A stretch of 64,000 nt of DNA, taken from contig NZ_WVIE01000004.1 in assembly GCF_010091945.1 (NCBI RefSeq), positions 62,001 through 126,000 on the forward strand, in the 5' to 3' direction. Below, in pieces: positions 46,425 to 55,384 of the stretch; position 1 is the stretch's first letter; each line of letters starts with the position of its first letter. The notes beneath the pieces were generated by a model that was given only the letters and a program-made list of their open reading frames with translations, did not search any database and was not told where the DNA came from. Source of the DNA: Myxacorys almedinensis A (GTDB taxonomy: Bacteria > Cyanobacteriota > Cyanobacteriia > Leptolyngbyales > Leptolyngbyaceae). The position numbers and the translations under genes were made by a program.

Positions 46425-48187
46425 TGAACGGGTCTTCCTTTGGGTGTGACATCAAATTCGGTCTTGATACGAACACCTGCGATGATTTCTGAAAAATCGT
46501 TGCGCTCCTGAATCGAGAAGCCAACCCGCAAATTCTGTAAAAAGCGAAAATCGTAGAACAATTCCAAAGCATCAGGCTTTTTGTCGTTCGTCTGAAGGCG
46601 TAGCCCATCGTTCGATAAGCCGCGACCGTAAGCCAGTCCTAAGCGATCGTCTGGGGTGAATAGATCCAAGAACGTAATGCCAGCGCTAAAGGTATCTCCG
46701 CCTTGCCCTAAGTCCACATTGTTGTAGCGCCCATAGCGTCCAAAAATTCCCAGTTTAAGATTAGGAATAAAGTACTCTGCGTTGACGCCGTAAGCCTCCT
46801 CACGATCGCCCTTTAGCACGCCAAATTCATTGTTGCCACGAGCGAGGGAAAAGATTTCGCTAAAGCCAGTTTTAGAGCCGGAGTCGCGATCGCTGGCATA
46901 GGTTCCCCGCACAATCAAATTGCCGTAGCGGATGCCCAACTCTCCCGCAAATCCGTCAAGCGAAAAATCGCTTAACCCTCTAGATGATGAGAACACCGCC
47001 GCTTTTGCTTCAATGTTGTCATTCAAACTAAAGTTGACGAGCGCGCCCGGACGAGACGCAATTCCTGCCGCGCTCAAGGCAGGATTGGTTTGAAAGATGG
47101 GATTGAAGAAATGAGATGCGCCATCTTTTGCAAAGCTGTTGCGATCGAAGTACGACGTTAGATCCAGTTGCCCAACCACAAACCGCAAATTGGGAATATC
47201 TTTTGGTGCGATCGCAATATACAATTCATTGACATTAAATCCGTTTAATGGAGTATCCGTAAAGGCATTTCCAGTTGTTAAATCCAGCGTTGCACCGAAT
47301 AATACACTAGGCGATAACGGATACGTTCCCGTTAATCTTGCCCGTGCCGAGGTTTGGTCGCCCTGATACAAATAGACCCCCTGAAACGTGAGGTCGGGTG
47401 GCGTTAGTGCAGTGCTTCGCATAAATGGTCGATTTCTCAAAGATGTCGAGTTATAGCCCGACGACTGAGCGAGTAACCCTTCTTTGCTATGCGTTTCATC
47501 AATTGCTGTGACCTCAGGAGTTGGGACAATTGATGGCTCTGTAAATGCATCAGGGTTCACGCCCCGAAGTCCTGAGGTTGGCGCTGAAAACTGATATTCT
47601 CGTGGCTTGGTCTCAACTAATTGCAGTCCCACATCAGAATTCTGGGTTGCCGTTACCAAAACGGGCGGCGGTTGGGTAGTGCGAGGTTGTGCCTGAGCCG
47701 CAGCGCGTTGGAGTGCTGGAGGCACAATTTCGACAGCAGGTTGCTTTGTGATATTGCCAAAAGGCATTGTCGCGGTTGGCGGTTGGCGAGATGGCAAAGG
47801 CGCACTCAGCGCAGGACGCAACTCCGAAGAAACCGCTGCATTTCCAGACATCTGCCGAATCAAATCATCTTCGCTGATCACGTTTGAGCGAGTGGGCTGA
47901 AGCTGAGGTAAACCCGCTTTTGCCGAATGGCTGACCGCCGCAATCTCAGTTAGGTGCATCTGCTGATGTTCTGCAAATCGCAAATCTGCAAGTTTTTCAG
48001 CCTCTTGAAGGGCAACACGCTGATGCAATGGTGCTGGCTCAGACTCATGAGGTCGATGGGAGTTCTCTTGAGCGCTCACCGCAGGCATAAAAAGAGTAAA
48101 AAAAACGACTGCCTGCGCCAACTTTTCAAGGATCGCGCCGATCGACAACAGATATTTTGAGAGGGTGTACCGGGATAACTCAGACAT
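46421..48187 (-). CDS. outer-membrane beta-barrel protein of the cellulose operon
   Basis: A 588-residue protein, first gene of the operon. A hydrophobic segment near residue 25 (VVFFTLFMPAVSAQ) is the signal peptide, though it starts further in than usual. Residues 30-250 are Pro/Gln/Ser-rich and probably disordered. From about 255 an antiparallel barrel follows (DLTFQGVYLYQGDQTSARAR, PSVLFGATLDLTTGNAF, NLRFVVGQLDLTSYFDRNSF, LKLGIFGRYGRYNN, LRVGFSIQERNDFSEIIAGV) ending in KGRPVQ. It resembles carbohydrate porins of the OprB type more than BcsC_C. In this operon it is the best candidate for the cellulose exit pore. Family confidence is moderate. Confidence 0.78.
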   Translation of the reverse strand: MSELSRYTLSKYLLSIGAILEKLAQAVVFFTLFMPAVSAQENSHRPHESEPAPLHQRVALQEAEKLADLRFAEHQQMHLTEIAAVSHSAKAGLPQLQPTRSNVISEDDLIRQMSGNAAVSSELRPALSAPLPSRQPPTATMPFGNITKQPAVEIVPPALQRAAAQAQPRTTQPPPVLVTATQNSDVGLQLVETKPREYQFSAPTSGLRGVNPDAFTEPSIVPTPEVTAIDETHSKEGLLAQSSGYNSTSLRNRPFMRSTALTPPDLTFQGVYLYQGDQTSARARLTGTYPLSPSVLFGATLDLTTGNAFTDTPLNGFNVNELYIAIAPKDIPNLRFVVGQLDLTSYFDRNSFAKDGASHFFNPIFQTNPALSAAGIASRPGALVNFSLNDNIEAKAAVFSSSRGLSDFSLDGFAGELGIRYGNLIVRGTYASDRDSGSKTGFSEIFSLARGNNEFGVLKGDREEAYGVNAEYFIPNLKLGIFGRYGRYNNVDLGQGGDTFSAGITFLDLFTPDDRLGLAYGRGLSNDGLRLQTNDKKPDALELFYDFRFLQNLRVGFSIQERNDFSEIIAGVRIKTEFDVTPKGRPVQ

Positions 48188-48453
48188 GTTTCACTTACAC
48201 CGTTAGATAGGGGACGATTCTGAAACAGCTAGAATGAATGCTCAGAGCAAAATCGCTCAAAGTTTGAACGGTTTTACTGGTAAATGTACGGACATAAATT
48301 GAGTAACATATGAAACTCAACTTTGGAAGCCTGACTTAGCCCTCAGAATGCCCACCTTCGCACTGACAAGCTCACGTAGAAAAAATCATTTCTAGCTCTC
48401 TGAGGCATTTGGCAATGTCAGTGTAATTTTTTGCTTTCAATACTTTTAACTCA

Positions 48454-48486
48454 TATCCTCTATTTTGTAGCGTAAAATAGAGGATA
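48454..48486. promoter_or_regulatory. 13-bp perfect inverted repeat in the divergent promoter region
   Basis: TATCCTCTATTTT (48454-48466) and AAAATAGAGGATA (48474-48486) are exact inverted repeats around GTAGCGT. The site sits between the cellulose operon (start 48187) and the divergent lipoprotein gene. TTGACC at 48490 with TAGATC about 18 bases on could be a -35/-10 pair for the plus-strand gene. An operator for a dimeric regulator is the simplest reading; a bidirectional hairpin is also possible. Confidence 0.6.
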
Positions 48487-48616
48487 AAGTTGACCTATTT
48501 AAGTGTTTTTACGTAGATCTGAGCATTCAAGAAATCTTTTAGAGTTTTGCTGTGCAAATTGCGGGTATTACTAAAGCTAATTGAGAACGCTGAGAGACTT
48601 CTCGCGGTTATTTCCT

Positions 48617-49372
48617 ATGACAAGTCTGCACTTTGTTTTGCCTCATTTTTCAATGCCCAGTTTTTGCCGAAGTCGCTGGCTTTTCCATGTCTATCTCAGT
48701 ATCTTGCTGATCTGTACTGGTTGTGCTCAGGGGCAAGCCTCGAAAACAGAATTGACAATGCAAGTTCAACCGACTGGACAAGCAGGAGTTTATACGGTGT
48801 CTGGTCGCACAAATTTGCCTGAACAGACACGGATCACGGTTCAGGCAGTTCGAGATTTAAAAGCACAACCTTCATCCAAACTTACCAACGATTTTGTGAA
48901 GCTTGGCACCGCCGATCGTTCAACTTATTCGATTTTGGGGCGCACTCAAGTTAATGTGAAAGATGGTCAGTGGCAGACCAGTTTGAATCTTTTGCAATCT
49001 GTACCCGATCGGCAAACGCCAGGCACTCCAGGATTGCTAGAAACTTGGCAAGTCAGTAAGGCTCAGTTGGGGTTGCAGCCGAATCCGAGAGTGATATTCT
49101 TAGCTGTCACTGATCCAGTTAGTCAAGCCTTAACTGTTGAACAGGGTTCTCCCAGCGCTGCACAGGACAACTTGAGCATTCGCTTTACCAATGATGGCAA
49201 AAGCTATCTTCAGGCTGAGCAGGCACTTGTCATTGAGCCGCCAAACGTAAAAGTATCCACCCAACCGCCTGTTTCAACCATCGCCACCGTGCCTGTGAAA
49301 TCTCTTGATGGTTCTACCGAGTTGACAAAGCAGTCGAATGCGCCGCTCTCAACAAATGCGATCGCACGATAA
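48617..49372 (+). CDS. putative lipoprotein, unknown function
   Basis: About 251 residues from ATG 48617; an ATG at 48653 is the better start for a compact lipoprotein signal (RSRWLFHVYLSILLICTGC, with the lipobox Cys at ICTGC). The mature protein is beta-rich, with VSGRTNLPEQTRITVQAVRD and later VKDGQWQTSLNL resembling a Big-like or CARDB-like fold, then a Ser/Thr/Pro-rich tail. I recognise no named family. It is divergent from the cellulose operon and shares its promoter region, which may link the two. Confidence 0.7.
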   Translation: MTSLHFVLPHFSMPSFCRSRWLFHVYLSILLICTGCAQGQASKTELTMQVQPTGQAGVYTVSGRTNLPEQTRITVQAVRDLKAQPSSKLTNDFVKLGTADRSTYSILGRTQVNVKDGQWQTSLNLLQSVPDRQTPGTPGLLETWQVSKAQLGLQPNPRVIFLAVTDPVSQALTVEQGSPSAAQDNLSIRFTNDGKSYLQAEQALVIEPPNVKVSTQPPVSTIATVPVKSLDGSTELTKQSNAPLSTNAIAR

Positions 49373-49460
49373 CAACCGACTTGAAGCAGATTATGTAGAG
49401 AAGGACAGGATTGGTGAATCCATTCTTCTCTACATGACCTTTAAGTTATGAGGCAATGCT

Positions 49461-50339
49461 TCAGACGGCTTTAGATCGATCGAGGATTTGCCAGCGAGGT
49501 GTCAGTTCGTTGAGAGTTGTTTCTGTAGTTTGGATGCTTCCCAACTGAGCCGGAGCCGACTGCGGATTGACAGGAAGACTGTTTTGCAACCCCTCGATTT
49601 GGATCAAAATCTGCTGGAGTTGGCTGTGCAGTTCTTGCACTTGTGCTGTGCCTGCCGAATTGGGAGAGGCGGCAGTTACCAGGCGCAACTCGGCAGGAAC
49701 CAGGTCTGCCCCATCCCGATGCGCGCCCTCTGCTCGATGGTGAGCCTCTATTGAAGACCGCGAGAAGCTCAAAACAGCCTGCGCGGCTTGTGAGGGTAAA
49801 ACCGTCTTCTGCGATCGCATCTGTGCTTTAGCGGTCGGCGCTGCGCTAGGAGAAGAAACTTGTTCTGTGAGAACCGCCACTGATTTAGCTATGGGATGGG
49901 CTGTCAAAACAGCCTGGGTCGTTCTTGCAGGTTGAGGTGCCTGAGGTTGAGCGATCGCAGCATCATTTTCTAGGAAAAACTGCAATCCACTGTCTCTCAA
50001 ATAGGTCTCTGAGAGCCGCGTTCCTTGAAGTTGCGCTTGTTTAAGGCTAAATTGCTGCTCAACCTTAGCAAGTTGCATTTCTAACGCTTCGGACTGCCGC
50101 GCTGTTTGCCGCCAACCCAAAACTGCCACACTAGCGACGGTAGCACCCAAGCTAAGCACGCCAGCAAAGGTAAGATAGGGAGTCGCCATTTCTCTAAGTT
50201 GCCCTTCAAAGACGCTTTCTGTGCCGAGATGGATCTCAATTTGTTGAGATCCCCAAAAAGCTAGAGGCGCAGTTAATGTAGCAAAAATCGTACCAGCAGC
50301 GAGGGTCGCGGGAATTAAAAATTTTCCAGGTAAAGCCAT
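49461..50339 (-). CDS. membrane protein with coiled coil, unknown
   Basis: A 292-residue protein. Two N-terminal membrane helices (FLIPATLAAGTIFATLTAPL and YLTFAGVLSLGATVASVAVL) are followed by a coiled coil (RQSEALEMQLAKVEQQFSLK) and a long Ala/Gln/Ser/Pro-rich region, then a second short coiled coil (QVQELHSQLQQILIQIEGLQ). No domain recognised. It lies between the lipoprotein and the cellulase genes, convergent with the former. Confidence 0.7.
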   Translation of the reverse strand: MALPGKFLIPATLAAGTIFATLTAPLAFWGSQQIEIHLGTESVFEGQLREMATPYLTFAGVLSLGATVASVAVLGWRQTARQSEALEMQLAKVEQQFSLKQAQLQGTRLSETYLRDSGLQFFLENDAAIAQPQAPQPARTTQAVLTAHPIAKSVAVLTEQVSSPSAAPTAKAQMRSQKTVLPSQAAQAVLSFSRSSIEAHHRAEGAHRDGADLVPAELRLVTAASPNSAGTAQVQELHSQLQQILIQIEGLQNSLPVNPQSAPAQLGSIQTTETTLNELTPRWQILDRSKAV

Positions 50340-50895
50340 AATGTGACGTTTCTGAGTATCTTCAGGACTGAGAATGCAGAACCGGGGGCGTCAGTTTCTT
50401 AAATCTTGATTGCTCTAGATGTGTTGTGAGTGAGAGTTGAGCTAGAGCAATGGGCTGGGGGCTTACCATTAGTTACCAGAATAGTTGGGTGACCTCATCG
50501 ATCGGGTGTAGACCGGATGAAGAATCTCATCACCATAAAAAAGTTTATGTGAAATCTCGGATGCTACTTTCCAAAAACCTTCTCACAACTAGCGGATGAA
50601 ACCAGCGCCAGTTGGGATAGCAGCACGCAATGCTTTTTCTCAGGGCAAACTAGATAAGACTACACTTCTACACAATATCTGCATCAGAATTAGGCTTCTA
50701 TTCACGGCACAAAACCATCCCTTCTCAGCTTTTTCCTAGAGAAATAATGGAGTTTTGGACACTTCTCCCGGAAAGATGCGTCAAGATTTGGAGTTTGTAG
50801 TAACGAACAAAGTTTAGCATTGTGACTATCCAAGCAAGGCTAAGTGAATTTGCGCTGTTCTGGGCTTCTCCGATTTAGATGGGCTTATTGAAATC
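50340..50895. other. gene-free divergent interval of 556 bases
   Basis: I see no gene, tandem repeat or strong inverted repeat here. It must hold the promoters of the coiled-coil membrane protein gene and the GH5 cellulase gene. Confidence 0.5.
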
Positions 50896-52566
50896 ATGAC
50901 TAAGTTCTTTCGCTTTATCGCACTTGCTTTTCTCGTCGCGTTCCTCAGCCTATCGTCTTCCCATGCAGAAGTTTCTTCCCGGGCAGTTCCATCTCTTGAG
51001 ACGGCAACGATTCAAACTCCTCTCTCAACTCGTGGGGATGAGATTGTTGATCGCACAGGTCGAACCGTTTTACTCAGAGGCGTGAATTGGTTTGGATTAG
51101 AGACTGAAGCTCAGACCCCTCATGGGTTGTGGGCAAGAGATTATAAAGAGATGCTGGCTCAGATCAAAGGTTTAGGCTACAACATGATTCGGTTGCCCTA
51201 TTCGGTGAAAGGGTTACGGGCGACAACTGTTAGCGGTATTAATTTTGATTTAGGCAGCAACCAAGAATTGCAGGGAAAAACGCCTTTAGAAGTGATGGAT
51301 GCGATCGTTCAAGAGGCAGAACGACAGGGACTGATGATCCTATTAGATAGTCATCGGTTGAACAACACCCGCATTCCCGAACTGTGGTATGGCGACGGAT
51401 TCACGGAAACCGATTGGATTGACACTTGGATAATGCTAGCTGAGCGCTATAAAAATCAGCCGAATGTGATTGGGGCAGATCTAAAAAATGAGCCGCATGG
51501 CAAAGCGAGTTGGGGCACAAACGACAAAGCGACAGATTGGCGGTTGGCCGCAGAACGCGCAGGAAACGCCATTCTGAAAGTCAATAAGAATTGGTTAATT
51601 GTTGTTGAGGGTGTTGAGAAAAATGTCCCTAGGCAGAAGTTAAAGCAGCATTGGATGGGCGGCAATTTAGAAGGCGTTCGCAAGTTTCCGGTAAGGCTGG
51701 CTGTTCGGAATAAAGTCGTTTATTCTCCTCATGAATATGGCGCTGGAGTATTTGATCAGCCTTGGTTTGCAGAGAGAAGTTTTCCGAAGAACTTAAGCGA
51801 TCGCTGGGAAAAAGGCTTCTACTACATTGCCCGTCAGAAAATTGCGCCGATTCTCATCGGGGAATTTGGAGGCAGAAAAGTGGATGCAGAGTCCAAAGAA
51901 GGAATTTGGCAGCGACAGTTTGTAGCGTTTGTGAAGCGAAATCAACTGAGCTTTGCCTACTGGAGTTGGAATCCAAATAGTGCAGACACCGGCGGCATCT
52001 TGCTCGATGATTGGAACGCGATCGACGAACCTAAACAAGCACTTCTCAATCAACTTCTGCCTGCATCTAGACTGCGATCGCTCACAGAAGCTGTTTTGCC
52101 AAAGCCAAGTCTTCTGCCAAGTCCTGCGATCAACCCTATATCGAAGCCAATTAGTAGACCAATTTCGTCAACAAACCCTGGTTTGAAGCCCACGTTAAAC
52201 CCTCAACCTACGATCAATTCACCTGTACCGAGGGCGGGTAAACATGGCAAAACACCTGATCTGAACGCCAATCTGATGCTTCAATCGGACTGGAAAGAGG
52301 GGTTTTGCGCCAGCTTGGAAGTGAGAAATCCAAATCGAGTTGTGGTGAGCAATTGGCAGTTGAAATTTTTGATGCATCAAGCCGCAGTTTCTCAAAGTTG
52401 GAACGGTACTTTTGAGAAACAAGATTTGCGCTACACGGTCACGCCTCCAGATTGGGGACGCGACGTACAGCCCAACCAAACCATCTCGATGGGCTTCTGT
52501 GCAAAAAAGCTAGGAACCGATTACCTACCTAGACAAATTACGGTTACAAGCTCTAAACAGCTATAG
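50896..52566 (+). CDS. secreted GH5 cellulase with C-terminal CBM2-like module
   Basis: A 556-residue exported enzyme. Signal peptide (KFFRFIALAFLVAFLSLSSS ... HAE). The GH5 domain spans about 45-390: LLRGVNWFGLET, acid/base E199 in GADLKNEPHGKASW, nucleophile E323 in ILIGEFGG, and FAYWSWNPNSADTGGI. A Pro/Ser linker (roughly 395-455) joins a CBM2-like domain (DWKEGFCASLEVRNPN, VVVSNWQLKFLMHQA, WGRDVQPNQTISMGFCA) with two Cys that could form the family disulfide. It should bind and cut cellulose outside the cell. No gene regulates it visibly; 556 bases upstream are gene-free. Confidence 0.92.
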   Translation: MTKFFRFIALAFLVAFLSLSSSHAEVSSRAVPSLETATIQTPLSTRGDEIVDRTGRTVLLRGVNWFGLETEAQTPHGLWARDYKEMLAQIKGLGYNMIRLPYSVKGLRATTVSGINFDLGSNQELQGKTPLEVMDAIVQEAERQGLMILLDSHRLNNTRIPELWYGDGFTETDWIDTWIMLAERYKNQPNVIGADLKNEPHGKASWGTNDKATDWRLAAERAGNAILKVNKNWLIVVEGVEKNVPRQKLKQHWMGGNLEGVRKFPVRLAVRNKVVYSPHEYGAGVFDQPWFAERSFPKNLSDRWEKGFYYIARQKIAPILIGEFGGRKVDAESKEGIWQRQFVAFVKRNQLSFAYWSWNPNSADTGGILLDDWNAIDEPKQALLNQLLPASRLRSLTEAVLPKPSLLPSPAINPISKPISRPISSTNPGLKPTLNPQPTINSPVPRAGKHGKTPDLNANLMLQSDWKEGFCASLEVRNPNRVVVSNWQLKFLMHQAAVSQSWNGTFEKQDLRYTVTPPDWGRDVQPNQTISMGFCAKKLGTDYLPRQITVTSSKQL

Positions 52567-52609
52567 ATTTCAAGCCAAGCGGTCTGGAGTGCCAAAACTG
52601 GCATCAACC

Positions 52610-53341
52610 TTACTCGATCTCTCCAGGTTCCAAAATTCTTTGGAATAGATAACCTGTCCCCCTAGCTGTCAAAATCAGTTCTGGGTTGCTAGGATCATCT
52701 TCGAGCTTAGCGCGGAGGCGGGAAATATGAACGTCTACCACACGAGTATCAACGTGACGCTCAGGCGTGTAACCCCAAACCTCTTGCAAAATTTCTGAGC
52801 GAGAGAAGGGTTCTCCGGAGCGGCTTACGAGGAGTTCTAGGAGGCTAAATTCCATGCCGGTTAGGCGAATGCGTTCATCACCTTTATAAACTTGGCGCTT
52901 GTTGGTATCAATCCGAATGCTATTGATGTGGATCACACCAGAGCTAGGAATGCCTGTCACGCCCGTCTTGTCAACCCGGCGCAACACCGAACGGATTCGC
53001 GCTTCGAGTTCTTTTGGGGAAAACGGCTTGACGACGTAATCATCTGCACCGAGTTCTAACCCGGTGATGCGATCAGCGACATCTCCCAAGGCGGTGAGCA
53101 TGATGATTGGCACATCAGACTCTTTGCGAAGTTCTTGACAGACGCCATAGCCATCGAGCTTTGGCATCATCACATCGAGAACAACCAGGTCGGGATCGGC
53201 ATTGCGAAACGTATCGAGGGCTTCCTCACCGTCTGCCGCCGTCACCACATCGTAGCCAATCATTGAGAGGCGGGTCTCGAGAATGCGGCGAATGCTTGCC
53301 TCGTCATCGACAACTAGGATCTTTTCTTTATGAGTTTCCAA
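52610..53341 (-). CDS. rpaB: OmpR-family response regulator RpaB
   Basis: A cyanobacterial master regulator that binds HLR1 elements and controls light-stress and photosystem genes. The receiver domain has the phosphoacceptor in VVLDVMMPKLDGYGV, ILVVDDEASIRRIL at the start and the switch Lys in DDYVVKPFSPKELE. The DNA-binding winged helix contains EVWGYTPERHVDTRVVDVHI and ARGTGYLF. The sequence is almost identical to known RpaB/Ycf27. Both possible starts are TTG: 53350 lies only two bases after AAGGAG, so 53341 (METHKEKILVV) with an 11-base gap is preferred. Confidence 0.95.
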   Translation of the reverse strand: METHKEKILVVDDEASIRRILETRLSMIGYDVVTAADGEEALDTFRNADPDLVVLDVMMPKLDGYGVCQELRKESDVPIIMLTALGDVADRITGLELGADDYVVKPFSPKELEARIRSVLRRVDKTGVTGIPSSGVIHINSIRIDTNKRQVYKGDERIRLTGMEFSLLELLVSRSGEPFSRSEILQEVWGYTPERHVDTRVVDVHISRLRAKLEDDPSNPELILTARGTGYLFQRILEPGEIE

Positions 53342-53514
53342 GTTTTGCAACGCTCCTTGAAGTCAAATCTATAAACCTTAATTTTTGTACTTTATCATTA
53401 AAGATAGTAGTTCGTTTCTTCATTTTGAGGGCGTAAAAACCCTATTCTGTCTGAGCTTCAGAGTTTCTTAATGTTTACCTGTTCTACAAAGCAATCTAAT
53501 ATTAATTTTTGCAA

Positions 53515-54984
53515 ATGCCAAAAGTACGATCGACCTTTGTTTGTAATGAATGCGGAGCCGAATCTTCTCAATATTTCGGTCGCTGTCCCTCCTGTGGAAC
53601 GTGGAATTCTTTAGAAGAACAGGTCGTTCGCCCTGCTGCTCAGGCTGATACCGCGACCCGCGTTCGCAGCATTAATGGCAGTAAGACCCGCCCCGCGACC
53701 AAAAATCCCTCCGCTCATGCCGTTTCATCCTTAAAACTTACGGAAATTTCTGATCACACCGAAACTCGCTTAGCGTCGGGCTATACGGAGCTTGATCGGG
53801 TGTTAGGGGGCGGCATCGTTCCAGGGTCTTTGGTACTGATCGGGGGCGATCCTGGCATTGGAAAATCGACGCTGCTGCTGCAAACCGCCAATCAGCTATC
53901 GACGCGCTATCCGACGCTTTATGTGTGCGCGGAGGAATCGGGACAACAGGTGAAGCTGAGGGCGCAACGGCTCGGCATTAAGGGAGACAAAGGAGATGAG
54001 GGAGAAACTCCTTCTAATCTGTATTTGTTGCCGGAAATTGATCTGGATACAATTTTGGCGGAACTGGAGTCGCTGAGACCTAATGTTGCTGTGATCGATA
54101 GTATTCAAGCGCTCTACTATAGTGCATTAACTTCGGCTCCGGGATCGGTGTCGCAGGTGCGGGAATGTACGTCGATTTTGATGCGGGTGGCAAAGCAGCA
54201 AAATATTACGCTGTTTATTGTGGGACATGTGACGAAAGAAGGTGCGATCGCAGGTCCAAAAGTCCTCGAACACCTTGTTGACACGGTGTTGTATTTTGAA
54301 GGCGATCGGTTTGCCAGCCATCGACTGCTGCGCTCAGTAAAAAATCGCTTTGGGGCGACTCACGAGATCGGCGTTTTTGAGATGGTGGATCAAGGACTCG
54401 AAGAAGTTACGAATCCATCGGAACTGTTTTTGGGCAACCGAGAAGAAGGGTCTTCAGGAACAGCCACGATCGTAGCGTGTGAGGGAACCCGTCCTATCGT
54501 AGTGGAACTGCAAGCACTCGTCAGCGCGACGAGTTATAGTTCACCACGCCGCTCGACAACTGGGATTGAGTACAATCGCCTGTTGCAAATTCTTGCTGTG
54601 CTAGAGAAGCGAGTTGGCATTCCCCTTTCTAAACTTGATGCTTATGTTGCGTCGTCTGGCGGTTTAAATGTGGGAGAACCAGCGGCAGATTTAGGAGTCG
54701 CGGTGGCAGTGGCGGCAAGTTTTCGCGATCGCATCATCGATCCCCACACCGTTGTCATTGGTGAAGTCGGTTTAGGCGGACAAGTTCGCCCCGTTTCTCA
54801 AATGGAACTCCGACTCAAAGAAGCCTCAAAGCTTGGATTCACGCGGGCAATTGTTCCGAAAGGGGGGAGTTACAAAGACGTTGGGCTAGAGGTGATTCCG
54901 GTGTCGCGAGTGGTGGATGCGATGACGGTTGCCCTAGCGGGTAGTCGCAGTCGGCAACAAGAAGAAACGGAGGCTGAGGAATAG
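53515..54984 (+). CDS. radA: DNA repair protein RadA
   Basis: RecA-related branch-migration protein. From the ATG at 53515 (a TTG six bases earlier is unneeded) the four-Cys zinc finger CNECGAESSQYFGRCPSCG is followed by the Walker A GGDPGIGKSTLL, the RadA-specific KNRFG (LRSVKNRFGATHEIGVFEM) and a C-terminal Lon-protease-like domain (PAADLGVAVAVAASFRDR, VIGEVGLGGQVRPV). 489 residues. It is divergent from rpaB, with 174 bases between the starts. Confidence 0.96.
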   Translation: MPKVRSTFVCNECGAESSQYFGRCPSCGTWNSLEEQVVRPAAQADTATRVRSINGSKTRPATKNPSAHAVSSLKLTEISDHTETRLASGYTELDRVLGGGIVPGSLVLIGGDPGIGKSTLLLQTANQLSTRYPTLYVCAEESGQQVKLRAQRLGIKGDKGDEGETPSNLYLLPEIDLDTILAELESLRPNVAVIDSIQALYYSALTSAPGSVSQVRECTSILMRVAKQQNITLFIVGHVTKEGAIAGPKVLEHLVDTVLYFEGDRFASHRLLRSVKNRFGATHEIGVFEMVDQGLEEVTNPSELFLGNREEGSSGTATIVACEGTRPIVVELQALVSATSYSSPRRSTTGIEYNRLLQILAVLEKRVGIPLSKLDAYVASSGGLNVGEPAADLGVAVAVAASFRDRIIDPHTVVIGEVGLGGQVRPVSQMELRLKEASKLGFTRAIVPKGGSYKDVGLEVIPVSRVVDAMTVALAGSRSRQQEETEAEE

Positions 54985-55070
54985 GATAGATCGAGATCGT
55001 ACCTTCACCAGCGCGATCGCGATCTCAATTCTTGATACATTAGCTAAACAATGAATGAGTAAAGGGAATT

Positions 55071-55190
55071 GTGCAAATTAACGCTGAGCTAAATCATGAA
55101 TCTGCTCAAAAGCTAATCTACATAAAGAGCAGACTGATCAAGAAGAGACTGCGATCGCTTGCTCAACATAACCCAACGGTTGGGTTATGA
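55071..55190 (+). pseudogene. possible antitoxin remnant, 39 codons
   Basis: A GTG opens the frame VQINAELNHESAQKLIYIKS, which resembles the N-terminus of small cyanobacterial antitoxins with a long helix, then becomes basic (RLIKKRLRSLAQHN) and stops inside a palindrome. I recall similar starts but cannot verify the family. It occupies part of a 400-base gap without other genes. Confidence 0.25.
55167..55189. promoter_or_regulatory. 23-bp palindrome
   Basis: CATAACCCAAC and GTTGGGTTATG are exact 11-base arms around a single central base. No T-run follows. It could be an operator, a small dispersed repeat or the relic of an insertion. It lies 196 bases upstream of the HAD gene. Confidence 0.55.
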
Positions 55191-55384
55191 CAAGCACTCC
55201 GCATTCATATACTCAGAGTTTTCAAGTGAATTTTAGGAGAAACCCGATCTTGCGCTTTGAAAGGACGGTAAAGTACCGCGACGTACCTATCAATAGAACA
55301 GCAAAAATCCCTCTTAGAATCGATTATCTGAATTGAAAGGTTGAGAATACGATAGGGTGAGACTACAACGATTTTCGAGGAACT

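Noticed and set aside
46421-48187. BcsC C-terminal barrel domain (PF05420)
   Set aside because: By eye the strands resemble OprB-type porins more than BcsC_C; I kept a neutral call and listed the role as inference.
52079-52260. Frameshift or insertion in the GH5 gene
   Set aside because: The Pro/Ser/Asn-rich stretch is a normal interdomain linker and the frame continues into the CBM2-like module.
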